Shown here: positions 8,387 to 19,200 of the stretch, piece after piece
How the letters are laid out: every line of letters starts with the position of its first letter
Position numbering within the stretch: the first letter of the stretch is position 1
DNA from: Janibacter melonis
GTDB lineage: Bacteria > Actinomycetota > Actinomycetes > Actinomycetales > Dermatophilaceae
Assembly (NCBI RefSeq): GCF_020567375.1
Contig: NZ_JAJBZM010000003.1
Span: forward strand, 449,333 to 513,332
Direction: 5' to 3'
Length of the DNA: 64,000 nt
Notes under the pieces: model-generated
What the model was told of the DNA's origin: nothing
Database searches by the model: none
Seen by the model: the letters and a program-made list of their open reading frames with translations, nothing else
Translations under genes and position numbers: made by a program

Positions 8387-9313
8387 TCACGAGGCTCTGG
8401 CCGCCAGGACGGCGAGGCCCTGCTCGACCTGGTCGAGGAAGGCGTCCGCCTCGAGCCGCAGACCCAGGAGAGGGATCCTCAGCACCATGTCGCGGGTCAG
8501 GCTGACGGAGTTCTGCCGGAGCATGTCCGCCACGGGGGCCACCCCCTCGACGTGCTGCCGTCCGTCGACCTCGACGACGAGCCCGCACCGCCACCTGACG
8601 TCGAGGTAGACCCGCCCCTTCGGACCCTGGCGCACCACCTGCCGCTCCGGCACGGGCATCCGCCGCGCCCGGCACATCGCGGCGAAGTCGAGCTCGCCGA
8701 GCGACTGCGCGCCGTCGACGATGTCGGCGAGCAGCGTGTCGACGAGTGCACGGCGGCGTCGCCCGAGGTACTGCTCGCGTGCCGTGCGCAGCTGGGCGCC
8801 GGTGACCAGTCGTTGCTGGACGGGGGCGACGAGGAAGAGGGCTGCCTGGGCGTCGGACACCGCCCACTGCGCAGCCCGCAACGCCGCCAGCGCCGGTGGC
8901 GTGCGAGGCGGGACGGCGAGGTCGAGCTCGCCGTCGGTGCGGCGCGAGACCTTGTGCACCCGGACCCCGTCGACCACCGGTGCCTGTGCGAGGTGGTGCA
9001 CCGAGACGTGCAGCACCTCCTCGGTGATCCCGCTCAGGCCGGCGACCTGGAGCGCGGTGACACCGTCGAGGAGGCTGGCCCCGACCTCGTGCACCGCCCG
9101 CCACCGATGGCCCTGCGCCTCGAGAGGTCCGGTGTGCACGGCGATCGTCTGGCGGCCGTGCACCCGCCAGCGGCCCGCGGTGACCTGCCGTGCGACGAAG
9201 CGTCGGTCCGCGCCGATCTCTCGCAGGTCTGCGCGCGACAGCACACCCCCGCGCTCGTCGGCGATCGCCCGGGCTCGGGAGAGCAGGTCGTGGCGACGGT
9301 CGGTGCGGGTCAT
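8387..9313 (-). CDS. AbiEi-antitoxin-like / DUF559 endonuclease-like orphan protein
   Basis: 308-aa protein of a common actinobacterial two-part type. The N-terminal part (about 1-60) has the wHTH-like layout of AbiEi antitoxin family proteins (GGVLSRADLREIG, ARQVTAGRWRVHGRQTIAV). The C-terminal part (about 220-300) resembles DUF559, a restriction-endonuclease-like fold, with YLDVRWRCGLVVEVDGRQH supplying the D...E.D pattern. No AbiEii toxin or methylase is adjacent. The gene sits alone between two copies of the 44-bp palindrome. Transcription control or nuclease activity in defence are both possible; neither is shown. Confidence 0.7.
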   Translation of the reverse strand: MTRTDRRHDLLSRARAIADERGGVLSRADLREIGADRRFVARQVTAGRWRVHGRQTIAVHTGPLEAQGHRWRAVHEVGASLLDGVTALQVAGLSGITEEVLHVSVHHLAQAPVVDGVRVHKVSRRTDGELDLAVPPRTPPALAALRAAQWAVSDAQAALFLVAPVQQRLVTGAQLRTAREQYLGRRRRALVDTLLADIVDGAQSLGELDFAAMCRARRMPVPERQVVRQGPKGRVYLDVRWRCGLVVEVDGRQHVEGVAPVADMLRQNSVSLTRDMVLRIPLLGLRLEADAFLDQVEQGLAVLAARAS

Positions 9314-9405
9314 GCCTCACGGTCGGCCGGGCCTGGCGTCGTCGTCTCGGCTCGGGGACGGTCTGTGGACGCGCGACCCGGGCCGCCCTTGCCTGTGTGC
9401 AGTGG

Positions 9406-9449
9406 TTCGAAGAAGGACCGTCACCTCGAGGTGACGGTCCTTCTTCGAA
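9406..9449. repeat. 44-bp perfect palindromic element, copy B
   Basis: A perfect 22+22 palindrome with no loop: the left arm begins TTCGAAGAAGGACCGTCACC and the centre is TCGA. It lies 3' of accE and so can terminate the accD-accE operon, and it is upstream of the AbiEi-like gene. Confidence 0.92.
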
Positions 9450-9497
9450 TCAGCGGGGCGAAGGGGGGAGGAGGGCGAGGGGAGGGGGCGAAGGGGG

Positions 9498-9727
9498 TCA
9501 GCGGGGGAAGGCCGAGGCGCGCCAGCCGCCGGGGCCGGCGTGGACGTCGCGGCGCACGAGGCGCTCGCGGCTCGCCCAGCGCGAGGTGCTCGCCGGGGCG
9601 GGCTCCTCCTCGCCGCCACCGAGGCCCGAGAGGACGGCGACGAGCGCGGCGACCTGCTCGGGCGTCGCGTCGCCGACGATCTCGACGGCCTGCGCAGACG
9701 TCTCCTGCGCAGAGGTGTCGTCGGCCG

Positions 9728-9731
<4 letters not shown>
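9498..9731 (-). CDS. Acyl-CoA carboxylase epsilon subunit (AccE-like)
   Basis: 77-aa small subunit found only with actinobacterial AccD carboxyltransferases, where it stabilises the AccA-AccD complex. The N-terminal half is poorly conserved; the typical [17 protein letters not shown] helix and C-terminal [11 protein letters not shown] are present. The GTG overlaps the accD stop as GTGA, so expression is coupled. The identification rests on size, motif and position immediately after accD, as in mycobacterial accD5-accE5. Confidence 0.85.
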
Positions 9732-11362
<1,631 letters not shown>

Positions 11363-11369
11363 GGGCCGG

Positions 11370-11379
11370 AGCCTAGCCT
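11370..11379. promoter_or_regulatory. Interlocked divergent -10 boxes of accD and birA
   Basis: The minus-strand TAGGCT (11375-11370), 7 nt from the accD ATG, and the plus-strand TAGCCT (11374-11379), 6 nt from the birA GTG, share the central TA. Both mRNAs would be leaderless, and only one polymerase could open the site at a time (inference). Confidence 0.7.
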
Positions 11380-11385
11380 TGTCGT

Positions 11386-12192
11386 GTGGAGCCCACACCT
11401 GTCGTCCGTGAGACCCTCGCCGCACTGCGCCCGGGGCGCGCCTGGGGCGAGGTCCGCCTCGTCGACGAGGTGGGCTCGACCAACCTCGAGGTCCGCGACC
11501 TGCCGGTCTGGTCGGCGGTCGTCGCCCGCCGCCAGAGCGCCGGGCGCGGTCGCCGCGGCCGTGCGTGGTCCGACACCGAGGGCCACGGCATCGCCTGCTC
11601 CCTCCTCGCCGAGGTCGACGTCGACGGCCAGGGTGACGGCGCGCTCGGCTGGGTCCCCCTGGCCACTGGGCTGGCCGTGCGCGACTGCCTCGTCTCGCTC
11701 GGTCTCGACGCAGCCCTCAAGTGGCCCAACGACGTCCTCGCCGGCCCGTCCGAGCAGAAGGTCTGCGGGATCCTCTGCGAGGCCCTCCCTCCCAGTGCGA
11801 AGGGGGAGAGACCTCGCGTCGTCGTCGGCGTCGGCGTCAACCTCGACCACGAGGCCGCCGACCTGCCGGTGCCGACCGCGACCTCCCTTCGCCTCCTCGC
11901 GCGGGCGGCCGGCCGGCCCGCCCCCACCCGCGACGAGGTCGTCCCCGCCCTCCTCGACGCGCTGCGCGACCGCCTCGACCCGCTGGACCTCACCTCCCTT
12001 CGCCGCGACTACCGCGAGGCCTCCGCGACCCTGGGGCGCGAGGTCGACGTCCACCTGCCCGACGGGAGCGTGCTGCGGGCCCGCGCCGAGGGGGTCGACG
12101 ACGACGGTCGGCTCCGTGTCGCCGGCCCGCAGGGCTCGGCTACGGTGAGCGCGGGTGACGTGCACCACCTGCGTCACCAACCACCGTCGTAG
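11386..12192 (+). CDS. birA: Biotin--[acetyl-CoA-carboxylase] ligase
   Basis: 268-aa biotin protein ligase that makes biotinyl-AMP and attaches biotin to the BCCP domain of acyl-CoA carboxylases. GRGRRGRAW (53-61) is the adenylate-binding loop, LKWPNDVL carries the catalytic lysine region, and KVCGILCE follows. The C-terminal beta domain ([22 protein letters not shown]) is present. There is no N-terminal HTH, so it is the non-regulatory class typical of actinobacteria. The GTG start at 11386 fits a leaderless promoter shared with accD. Confidence 0.94.
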   Translation: MEPTPVVRETLAALRPGRAWGEVRLVDEVGSTNLEVRDLPVWSAVVARRQSAGRGRRGRAWSDTEGHGIACSLLAEVDVDGQGDGALGWVPLATGLAVRDCLVSLGLDAALKWPNDVLAGPSEQKVCGILCEALPPSAKGERPRVVVGVGVNLDHEAADLPVPTATSLRLLARAAGRPAPTRDEVVPALLDALRDRLDPLDLTSLRRDYREASATLGREVDVHLPDGSVLRARAEGVDDDGRLRVAGPQGSATVSAGDVHHLRHQPPS

Positions 12193-12208
12193 GCCCGAAG
12201 GGAGCGCC

Positions 12209-13327
12209 ATGCCTCAGGCCCGGCCCCCGGCACCCGGCGCGGACCCGCACCCCGAGCCCGACCTCGGTCTCGACCCGCCCGCGGTCCTCGACCCCAACCC
12301 CGACGCCCTCGAGCGCGCCCTCCTCGGACGCCCCGCGTCGATGGGTCGCCGCGAGGTCTCCCGCGGCGCCGGCGTCTCGATCCGCTCCGCCCGCAAGTTC
12401 TGGCACGCGCTCGGCTTCCCCCTCGTGGGGGAGGAGGACGCGATGTTCACCGAGGCCGACCTCGAGGCGCTGCGCCAGGTCGCCGAGCTCGTGCGCAGCG
12501 GGGTCCCCGAGGAGTTCGCCCTGTCGATGGCCAGGGCGCTCGCCCGCACCCTCGACCGGCTCGCCATCTGGCAGACCCAGCTCGTCGCCGAGGCGATCGC
12601 CGAGGAGGTCGCCGAGCTCGGCGGCGACGACCGGCCCGCCTACGACCTCGCGTCCTCGCAGCCGGTGCTCGAGGAGACCGCGGTGCGGATGGCCGAGCTC
12701 GCCGACGAGCTCGAGCCGCTCCTCGTCTACGTGTGGCGCCGCCAGCTCACCGCGGCGATCAACCGCAGCCTCGCCGACGCCCCCGAGGCGGACGGCACCG
12801 GCGTCCCGCGGGTCGTCGGCTTCGCCGACCTCGTGAACTTCACCGCCGTCGTGCGGCGGCTGTCCGAGCGCGAGCTCGCCGACATGGTCCAGCGCTTCGA
12901 GATCCTCGCCAGCGACGTCGTCACCGCCCACGGCGGGCGGGTCGTCAAGACCGTCGGCGACGAGGTCATGTACCTCACCGGTGACGCCGCGCCCGCCGCC
13001 GCCATCGCGCTCGACCTCGTCGAGGCGATGACCGAGGAGCCGCTCCTGCCCGAGGTGCGCATCGGCATGGCGCACGGCCCGGTCGTCAGCCGGCTCGGCG
13101 ACGTCTTCGGCACGACCGTCAACCGCGCGAGCCGGCTGACCGCCGTCGCACCCTCGAACGGCGTCTTCGTCGACGACTCCCTCGCGCGCCAGCTCGCCCC
13201 CCTCAGCGGCTTCACGACGATCCGCACCCGGCAGCGCTCGCTGCGCGGGATCGGGACCGTGACCCCCTCCCGGCTCGTGCGCGTCACCGGTGTCCGGGAC
13301 CGCATCGACGTCACCGCGCACCCCTGA
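12209..13327 (+). CDS. Class III adenylate cyclase
   Basis: 372-aa cytoplasmic nucleotide cyclase making cAMP. The N-terminal region (about 45-115) has a MerR-like helical pattern (MGRREVSRGAGVSIRSARKFWHAL is split across it), seen in actinobacterial cyclases. The C-terminal catalytic domain holds both metal aspartates (D207 in FADLVNFT, D251 in KTVGDEVM) and the transition-state pair N305/R309 in TTVNRASRL. The Lys in VVKTVGD supports ATP over GTP. All catalytic residues are present, so it should be active. ATG 12209 has the Shine-Dalgarno-like GAAGGGAG. Confidence 0.9.
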   Translation: MPQARPPAPGADPHPEPDLGLDPPAVLDPNPDALERALLGRPASMGRREVSRGAGVSIRSARKFWHALGFPLVGEEDAMFTEADLEALRQVAELVRSGVPEEFALSMARALARTLDRLAIWQTQLVAEAIAEEVAELGGDDRPAYDLASSQPVLEETAVRMAELADELEPLLVYVWRRQLTAAINRSLADAPEADGTGVPRVVGFADLVNFTAVVRRLSERELADMVQRFEILASDVVTAHGGRVVKTVGDEVMYLTGDAAPAAAIALDLVEAMTEEPLLPEVRIGMAHGPVVSRLGDVFGTTVNRASRLTAVAPSNGVFVDDSLARQLAPLSGFTTIRTRQRSLRGIGTVTPSRLVRVTGVRDRIDVTAHP

Positions 13328-13360
13328 GAGCTCCGGTCGGCGGATCGCAGATCCCGCCCC

Positions 13361-13366
13361 TACACT
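13361..13366 (+). promoter_or_regulatory. -10 box (TACACT) of the two-component operon
   Basis: TACACT ends 8 nt before the response-regulator ATG, predicting a leaderless or nearly leaderless mRNA. No clear -35 element is visible. Confidence 0.55.
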
Positions 13367-13374
13367 CAGGCCCC

Positions 13375-14045
<671 letters not shown>

Positions 14046-14046
<1 letters not shown>

Positions 14047-15059
14047 TGAGGCGCCGCGCCCTCTCCGCGACGACGCTGCCCCTCGTCGTCCTCGCCGTCG
14101 GGCTGGGTCTGCCGCTCGTCGCCGCGCTCTTCGTCGCCGCGAGCGACCCCGAGCGGGCCCTGCAGGTCGAGCCCGGTCACCTCGCCGGGTGGGCCGCCGT
14201 CGGCCTGGCCTGGGTCGCCCTCGTCGTCGCCGGCAGCGCGATGCTCGCCCGTCGGGCGAGCGAGCGCCTCGCCGAGGAGCTCGCCGGGACACTCGGCGAG
14301 CTCACGCAGCGTGTGCGGACCCTGGGCGAAGGGGGAGCGCCCGCCCCCCGCTCGGACGTCGCGGAGATCGACCGGCTGGCGCAGGTCATCACCGCGCGCG
14401 ACGTCGAGCTGAGCCGGCGCACCGCGACCGACCGCGACTTCACCGCCGACGCCGCGCACCAGCTGCGCACCCCGCTCACCGCGCTGCTCATGCGGCTCGA
14501 GGAGCTGGCGATCATGGACGACGTCGACGAGGTGCACGAGGAGGCTCAGGTCGCCATCGCCCAGGTGGTGCGCCTCGGCGGGGTCGTCGAAGACCTGCGG
14601 GCCCGCACACGCACCGACGAGGTCGAGCTGCCGGTCATCTCGCTGGATTCGGTGCTCGCCTCGATCCAGCGCGAGTACCTGCCCGCCTTCGCCGCGGAGC
14701 AGCGCAGCATCCGGGTCGCCGGCCAGCGCGGGCTCATGGTCCGCGTGCGCCCCTCCGACCTCAGCCAGATCATCGGCGCGCTCGTCGAGAACGGCCTCAA
14801 GCACGGTGCGGGCACCGTCTCGGTCGTGCCGCGGCGCAGCGGGCCGAGCATCGTCGTCGAGGCGCGCGACGAGGGCCGGGGGATCCCGATGGCGATCGCG
14901 CCGCACATCTTCGAGCGCTCGGTGACCTCGCAGGGCACGGGCCTGGGGCTGGCGCTCGCGCGCGATCTCGCCGAGCGCAACGGGGGTCGCCTCCAGCTCG
15001 TGCAGACCCAGCCGGCGGTCTTCGAGGTCTACCTCTCAGACGGGCACGTCACCCGCTGA
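14046..15059 (+). CDS. Sensor histidine kinase (membrane-bound)
   Basis: 337-aa kinase partner of the preceding regulator. Two TM helices (about 9-31 and 47-66) flank a very short extracellular loop of about 15 residues, too small for a classical sensor domain, so it may sense membrane state or a partner protein. A HAMP-like linker follows, then the H box FTADAAHQLRTPLTAL (H138) and the ATPase with N box LVENGLKHG, G1 DEGRGIP and G2 GTGLGLALA. All catalytic motifs are intact. Its 3' end overlaps the convergent gtrA-like gene by 11 bp. Confidence 0.9.
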
Positions 15060-15579
15060 CGGGCTCGTCCTCCGCCAGGGGAGAGGTGTCGACGTCGAGG
15101 GGCTCGTTGGCGAAGACGAAGCGCCGGTAGGCCCAGAAGCGGAAGAGCGTGCCGAGCCCGATGCCGAAGATCGTCGAGATGTTGTCGGCGAGGCGCGACT
15201 CGAGGCCCATGACGTAGTGCGAGATGACGAGCGTGAGCGTCGAGATGACGAGCGCGATGCCGTTGACGACGAAGAAGAGGGTGACCTCGTGGGCGACCGG
15301 GCGGCTGCGCCGGTGGGCGAAGGTCCAGCTGCGGTTGCCGAACCACGCGAACATCGTCGCCGCGACACCGCTGAGGATGCGGGCCGTCGTCGGCTTCTCC
15401 TCGAGCACGGTGTGCGTGAGCAGGTTCATCCCGCCGAGGTCGATGACGAAGGAGATGAGGCCGATGACCCCGAACTTCGCGACCTCGTGCCAGATCGTGT
15501 CGACGAAGCCACGCAGACCCGTGCGGGCAGGGCCCGGCGCCGGCGCGTCCCCTGTCGGGGTGTCTGGCGTGGTGGGCAC
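15049..15579 (-). CDS. GtrA family membrane protein
   Basis: 176-aa four-TM protein of the GtrA family, which helps move undecaprenyl-linked sugars or decorate wall polysaccharides. The hydrophobic helices include FGVIGLISFVIDLGGMNLL and VTLFFVVNGIALVISTLTL, and GNRSWTFAHR and YRRFVFAN are family signatures. GTG 15577-15579 has a TAGGCT box (15586-15591) 6 nt upstream. GtrA adjacent to purK is a conserved actinobacterial neighbourhood. Confidence 0.88.
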   Translation of the reverse strand: MPTTPDTPTGDAPAPGPARTGLRGFVDTIWHEVAKFGVIGLISFVIDLGGMNLLTHTVLEEKPTTARILSGVAATMFAWFGNRSWTFAHRRSRPVAHEVTLFFVVNGIALVISTLTLVISHYVMGLESRLADNISTIFGIGLGTLFRFWAYRRFVFANEPLDVDTSPLAEDEPVSG

Positions 15580-15585
15580 CGGGGG

Positions 15586-15611
15586 AGCCTAGTGCGTGAC
15601 CTCGTTATTCT
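15586..15611. promoter_or_regulatory. Divergent leaderless promoters of the gtrA-like gene and purK
   Basis: Minus-strand TAGGCT (15591-15586) lies 6 nt from the gtrA-like GTG, and plus-strand TATTCT (15606-15611) lies 7 nt from the purK GTG at 15619. The latter supports the shorter purK start over an in-frame GTG at 15595. Confidence 0.6.
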
Positions 15612-15618
15612 GCGATTC

Positions 15619-16791
15619 GTGACATCACCGCGCCGTGCTCCTGGAGGCTTCCCCGTCGTCGGCATCATCGGTGGTGGTCAGCTCGCCCGGATGTGCGCGG
15701 GCCCGGCCGTCGAGCTGGGCGTGACGCTGTCCGTCCTGGCCGCCGACGCCCACGACAGCGCCGCCCTCGTCGTCCCCAGCGCCCCCGTCGGCGAGCACAC
15801 CGACCTCGAGGCGGTCCGGGCCTTCGCCCGGGCCTGCGACGTCGTGACCTTCGACCACGAGCAGGTCCCGGCCGAGGTCCTCGCGGCCCTCGAGGCCGAC
15901 GGCGCGACCCTCCACCCGCGCCCCTCCGCGCTGCGCTACGCGCAGGACAAGCTCGCGATGCGCGAGCGCCTCTCGCGGGCCGGCATCCCGTGCCCGGCGT
16001 GGGCGGAGGTGCGTGACGAAGGGGGGCTGCTCGCCTTCGCAGACCAGCACGGCTGGCCGGTCGTGCTCAAGACCCCGCGCGGCGGCTACGACGGCCGCGG
16101 CGTGCTCGTCGCGACCCAGCCCGAGGACGCCACGGAGTGGCTCGCCCGGGCGGCCGCCGCCGGCGAGCCGCTGCTCGTCGAGGAGCGGGTCCCCTTCGTG
16201 CGCGAGCTCGCCGTCCTCGTCGCCCGCGCGCCCTCCGGCCAGGCCAGCGTGTGGCCGGTCGTCGAGACCGTGCAGTCCGGGGGCATCTGCACCGAGGTGC
16301 TCGCCCCGGCACCGGGGCTCACGCCCGAGCTCGCCGAGCGGGCGAGCGACGTCGCGCTCGGCATCGCCGCCGAGCTCGACGTTACCGGGGTCTTCGCCGT
16401 CGAGCTCTTCGAGCTCGCGGAGGGCCACGTCGTCGTCAACGAGCTCGCGATGCGCCCGCACAACTCGGGCCACTGGAGCATGGACGGCGCGACGACGGGG
16501 CAGTTCGAGCAGCACCTGCGGGCGGTCCTCGACCTGCCGCTCGGCTCGCCGCGAGCCCGGGCGCGCTGGACGGTCATGGCCAACGTGCTCGGCGGGGTCG
16601 ACGCCGACCTCTACCCGACGTACCGCCACGTCATGGCCCGCGACCCCGAGCTCAAGGTCCACCTCTACGGCAAGGCGGTCCGCCCGGGCCGCAAGATCGG
16701 GCACGTCAACCTCAGCGGCGAGGACCTCGCCGACCTGCGCGAGCGGGCCCGGCACGCCGCCGACTACATCGAAGGAGCCATCCGTGAGTGA
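15619..16791 (+). CDS. purK: 5-(carboxyamino)imidazole ribonucleotide synthase
   Basis: 390-aa ATP-grasp enzyme that carboxylates AIR to N5-CAIR with ATP and bicarbonate in purine synthesis. The N-terminal [12 protein letters not shown] is the nucleotide/AIR-binding loop, [14 protein letters not shown] is the ATP-grasp loop, and [14 protein letters not shown] holds the metal and substrate residues. Start GTG 15619 fits both the TATTCT box and a normal N-terminus. It overlaps purE by 8 nt, so the two steps are translated together. Confidence 0.95.
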   Translation: MTSPRRAPGGFPVVGIIGGGQLARMCAGPAVELGVTLSVLAADAHDSAALVVPSAPVGEHTDLEAVRAFARACDVVTFDHEQVPAEVLAALEADGATLHPRPSALRYAQDKLAMRERLSRAGIPCPAWAEVRDEGGLLAFADQHGWPVVLKTPRGGYDGRGVLVATQPEDATEWLARAAAAGEPLLVEERVPFVRELAVLVARAPSGQASVWPVVETVQSGGICTEVLAPAPGLTPELAERASDVALGIAAELDVTGVFAVELFELAEGHVVVNELAMRPHNSGHWSMDGATTGQFEQHLRAVLDLPLGSPRARARWTVMANVLGGVDADLYPTYRHVMARDPELKVHLYGKAVRPGRKIGHVNLSGEDLADLRERARHAADYIEGAIRE

Positions 16792-17296
16792 GCAGCAGCC
16801 GGTCGTCGGGGTCGTCATGGGCAGCGACAGCGACTGGCCCGTCATGCGGGCCGCCTCCGAGGTGCTCGACGAGCTCGGCGTCGCCCACGAGGCCGACGTC
16901 GTCTCGGCGCACCGCATGCCGACGGCGATGATCGAGTACGGGCAGCAGGCCGCCGAGCGCGGGCTGCGCGTCATCATCGCCGGCGCCGGGGGAGCGGCTC
17001 ATCTGCCGGGCATGCTCGCGTCGGTCACGCCGCTGCCGGTCATCGGCGTGCCGGTCCCGCTGAAGTACCTCGACGGCATGGACAGCCTGCTCTCCATCGT
17101 CCAGATGCCCGCGGGCATCCCCGTCGCGACCGTCGCCGTCGGCGGCGCCCGCAACGCGGGCCTGCTCGCCGCGCGGATCCTCGGGGCGGGCGAGGGCGAG
17201 GAGGCGGCGCGGCTGCGCTCGGCCCTCGTCGCCTTCGCCGCCGACCTCGAGTCGTCCGCCCGGGCGAAGGGGGAGGCGCTGCGCGCGCAGCGCTGA
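16784..17296 (+). CDS. purE: N5-CAIR mutase (PurE class I)
   Basis: 170-aa enzyme converting N5-CAIR to CAIR, the step after PurK. The signature GSDSDWPVM near residue 13 and SAHRMP with catalytic His43 are present, as are [15 protein letters not shown] and GVPV for octamer and CAIR binding. The GTG start lies inside the end of purK. The C-terminus ends in [12 protein letters not shown], where AKGE is encoded by a copy of the CGAAGGGG motif. Confidence 0.96.
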   Translation: MSEQQPVVGVVMGSDSDWPVMRAASEVLDELGVAHEADVVSAHRMPTAMIEYGQQAAERGLRVIIAGAGGAAHLPGMLASVTPLPVIGVPVPLKYLDGMDSLLSIVQMPAGIPVATVAVGGARNAGLLAARILGAGEGEEAARLRSALVAFAADLESSARAKGEALRAQR

Positions 17297-17316
17297 CCCC
17301 CTTCGCCGCCGGTGTC

Positions 17317-17772
17317 CTAGCGGTGGGAGCCCATGGTGCGCAGCCGACGGGCCTGGATCTTCGGGCATGTGTCCATGACGACGTCGAGACCGGCGGCGCG
17401 GGCGCGGTCGGCCGCGGCGGCGTCGACGACGCCGAGCTGCATCCAGATCGCGTCGATCTGCAGCCGGTCCTTGTGCGTGATCGCCTGGTCGACGACCGAC
17501 CCGACCTCGGTGCTGTTGACGAAGCAGTCGACGACCTTGACGTCGGTGCCGTCCGGGATGTCGGCGAGCGAGGCGTAGCCCGTGTCGCCGTCGACGTCCT
17601 CGGCGTCGGGGTGCACCGGGATGATGCCCTTGCCGAGCTCGTACTTCAGCCAGCGGGCGACGCGGTAGGCGTCGCGCTCGGTGTTGTTGGACAGCCCCAC
17701 GACCACCCAGATGCCCGGGTCGGCCATGAGCTCTCGCATGAGGTCGTCGTCGTTCTGATGGGTCAGGCTCAT
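17317..17772 (-). CDS. CoA-binding domain protein (YccU-like)
   Basis: 151-aa single-domain protein with the Rossmann-type CoA-binding fold of succinyl-CoA synthetase alpha. [22 protein letters not shown] is the nucleotide-binding start (broken here), GKGIIPVHP follows, and [11 protein letters not shown] closes the domain. Family members bind CoA, but a reaction is not established. Start ATG 17770-17772 gives the usual length. It lies convergent with purE and divergent from the sugar dehydrogenase. Confidence 0.85.
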   Translation of the reverse strand: MSLTHQNDDDLMRELMADPGIWVVVGLSNNTERDAYRVARWLKYELGKGIIPVHPDAEDVDGDTGYASLADIPDGTDVKVVDCFVNSTEVGSVVDQAITHKDRLQIDAIWMQLGVVDAAAADRARAAGLDVVMDTCPKIQARRLRTMGSHR

Positions 17773-17889
17773 CGGGTCAGTCTCTGCCTTCCGACCCGGT
17801 CGTGGGGAGGGGCGCGCCGGGTCATTTCGGAGCGGGTCGGGGGGCGGGTGATAATGCCGTGTCCGCACCCCCAGGTAGACAGGGACCCC

Positions 17890-19065
17890 GTGAGCACTCG
17901 CATCGCCGTCGTCGGCACCGGTTACGTCGGCCTGTCCATGGCCGTCCTCCTCGCGCAGCACAACGAGGTGGTCGGCTTCGACATCGCGCCCGACCGGGTC
18001 GAGGCCCTCAACGACCGGCGCAGCCCGATCGCGGACCCCGAGATCGTCGACTTCCTCGCCCACCGCGAGCTGGACCTGCGCTTCACGCTCGACAAGGCCG
18101 ACGCGTACGCGGGGGCGGAGTACGTCGTCATCGCCACGCCCACGGACTACGACCCGCAGACGAACTACTTCAACACCTCCACCGTCGAGGGCGTCATCGC
18201 CGACGTCATGGAGCACGCCCCGGGCGCGACGATGGTCATCAAGTCCACGATCCCCGTCGGCTTCACCGCCGGCGTGCGCGAGCGCCTGGGCACCCCCGAC
18301 GTCATCTTCTCCCCGGAGTTCCTGCGCGAGGGCCGGGCCCTCTACGACAACCTCCACCCCTCGCGCATCGTCGTCGGCGAGATCAGCGACCGTGCGCGCC
18401 GCTTCGCCGACCTGCTCGTCGAGGCCGCCGAGGACAGCGACATCCCGGTGCTGCTCACCGACTCCACCGAGGCCGAGGCGATCAAGCTCTTCGCCAACAC
18501 CTACCTCGCGATGCGCGTCGCGTACTTCAACGAGCTCGACACCTTCGCCGCGACCCACGGGCTCAACACCCGTCAGATCATCGAGGGCGTGGGTCACGAC
18601 CCGCGCATCGGCACGCACTACAACAACCCGAGCTTCGGCTACGGCGGCTACTGCCTGCCCAAGGACACCAAGCAGATGCTCGCCAACTACCAGGACGTCC
18701 CGCAGAACCTCATGCAGGCGATCGTCGACTCCAACCGCACCCGCAAGGACTTCGTCGCCGAGGACGTCCTGGCCCGCAGCCCCCGTGTCGTGGGCATCCA
18801 CCGCCTCATCATGAAGGCCGGCTCGGACAACTTCCGCGCCTCCTCGATCCAGGGGATCATGAAGCGGATCAAGGCCAAGGGCGTCGACGTCGTCGTCTTC
18901 GAGCCCGAGCTCACCGACGACTCCTTCTACGGCTCGCGCGTCATCCGCGACCTCGACGAGTTCAAGGCCATGTCCGACGTCATCGTCGCCAACCGCCGCA
19001 CCGACGACCTCGCCGACGTCGACGACAAGATCTACACCCGCGACCTCTTCGGCTCCGACTCCTGA
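17890..19065 (+). CDS. UDP-glucose 6-dehydrogenase-type nucleotide sugar dehydrogenase
   Basis: 391-aa NAD-dependent enzyme that oxidises the C6 hydroxyl of an NDP-sugar to a carboxylate in two steps, probably UDP-glucose to UDP-glucuronate. The N-terminal Rossmann loop is [28 protein letters not shown] is the central helix, and [13 protein letters not shown] contains catalytic Cys255. The length matches the short E. coli Ugd type. GATAAT (17850-17855) is a good -10. The product would supply acidic sugars for the envelope polysaccharide genes at 33-43 kb; that link is inference. Confidence 0.9.
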   Translation: MSTRIAVVGTGYVGLSMAVLLAQHNEVVGFDIAPDRVEALNDRRSPIADPEIVDFLAHRELDLRFTLDKADAYAGAEYVVIATPTDYDPQTNYFNTSTVEGVIADVMEHAPGATMVIKSTIPVGFTAGVRERLGTPDVIFSPEFLREGRALYDNLHPSRIVVGEISDRARRFADLLVEAAEDSDIPVLLTDSTEAEAIKLFANTYLAMRVAYFNELDTFAATHGLNTRQIIEGVGHDPRIGTHYNNPSFGYGGYCLPKDTKQMLANYQDVPQNLMQAIVDSNRTRKDFVAEDVLARSPRVVGIHRLIMKAGSDNFRASSIQGIMKRIKAKGVDVVVFEPELTDDSFYGSRVIRDLDEFKAMSDVIVANRRTDDLADVDDKIYTRDLFGSDS

Positions 19066-19083
19066 GCCGACCCGCCCTGGTTG

Positions 19084-19121
19084 GAAGAAGGAGCGTCACC
19101 TCGAGGTGACGCTCCTTCTTC
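19084..19121. repeat. 44-bp palindromic element, copy C
   Basis: Perfect 19-bp arms around a central TCGA (left arm GAAGAAGGAGCGTCACCTC); the family outer bases are degraded (TTGG instead of TTCG). It lies 18 bp after the sugar-dehydrogenase stop and is a likely terminator. One position differs from copy B on both arms (G/C pair swapped), so pairing is preserved. Confidence 0.9.
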
Positions 19122-19200
19122 GACCCGGTGAGTGAGCGATTGCTCACCTCCGGGTGGGGGGCGTGCCGGTCTCGCGCCGGCCGGACGTAGCATCGGGCTC

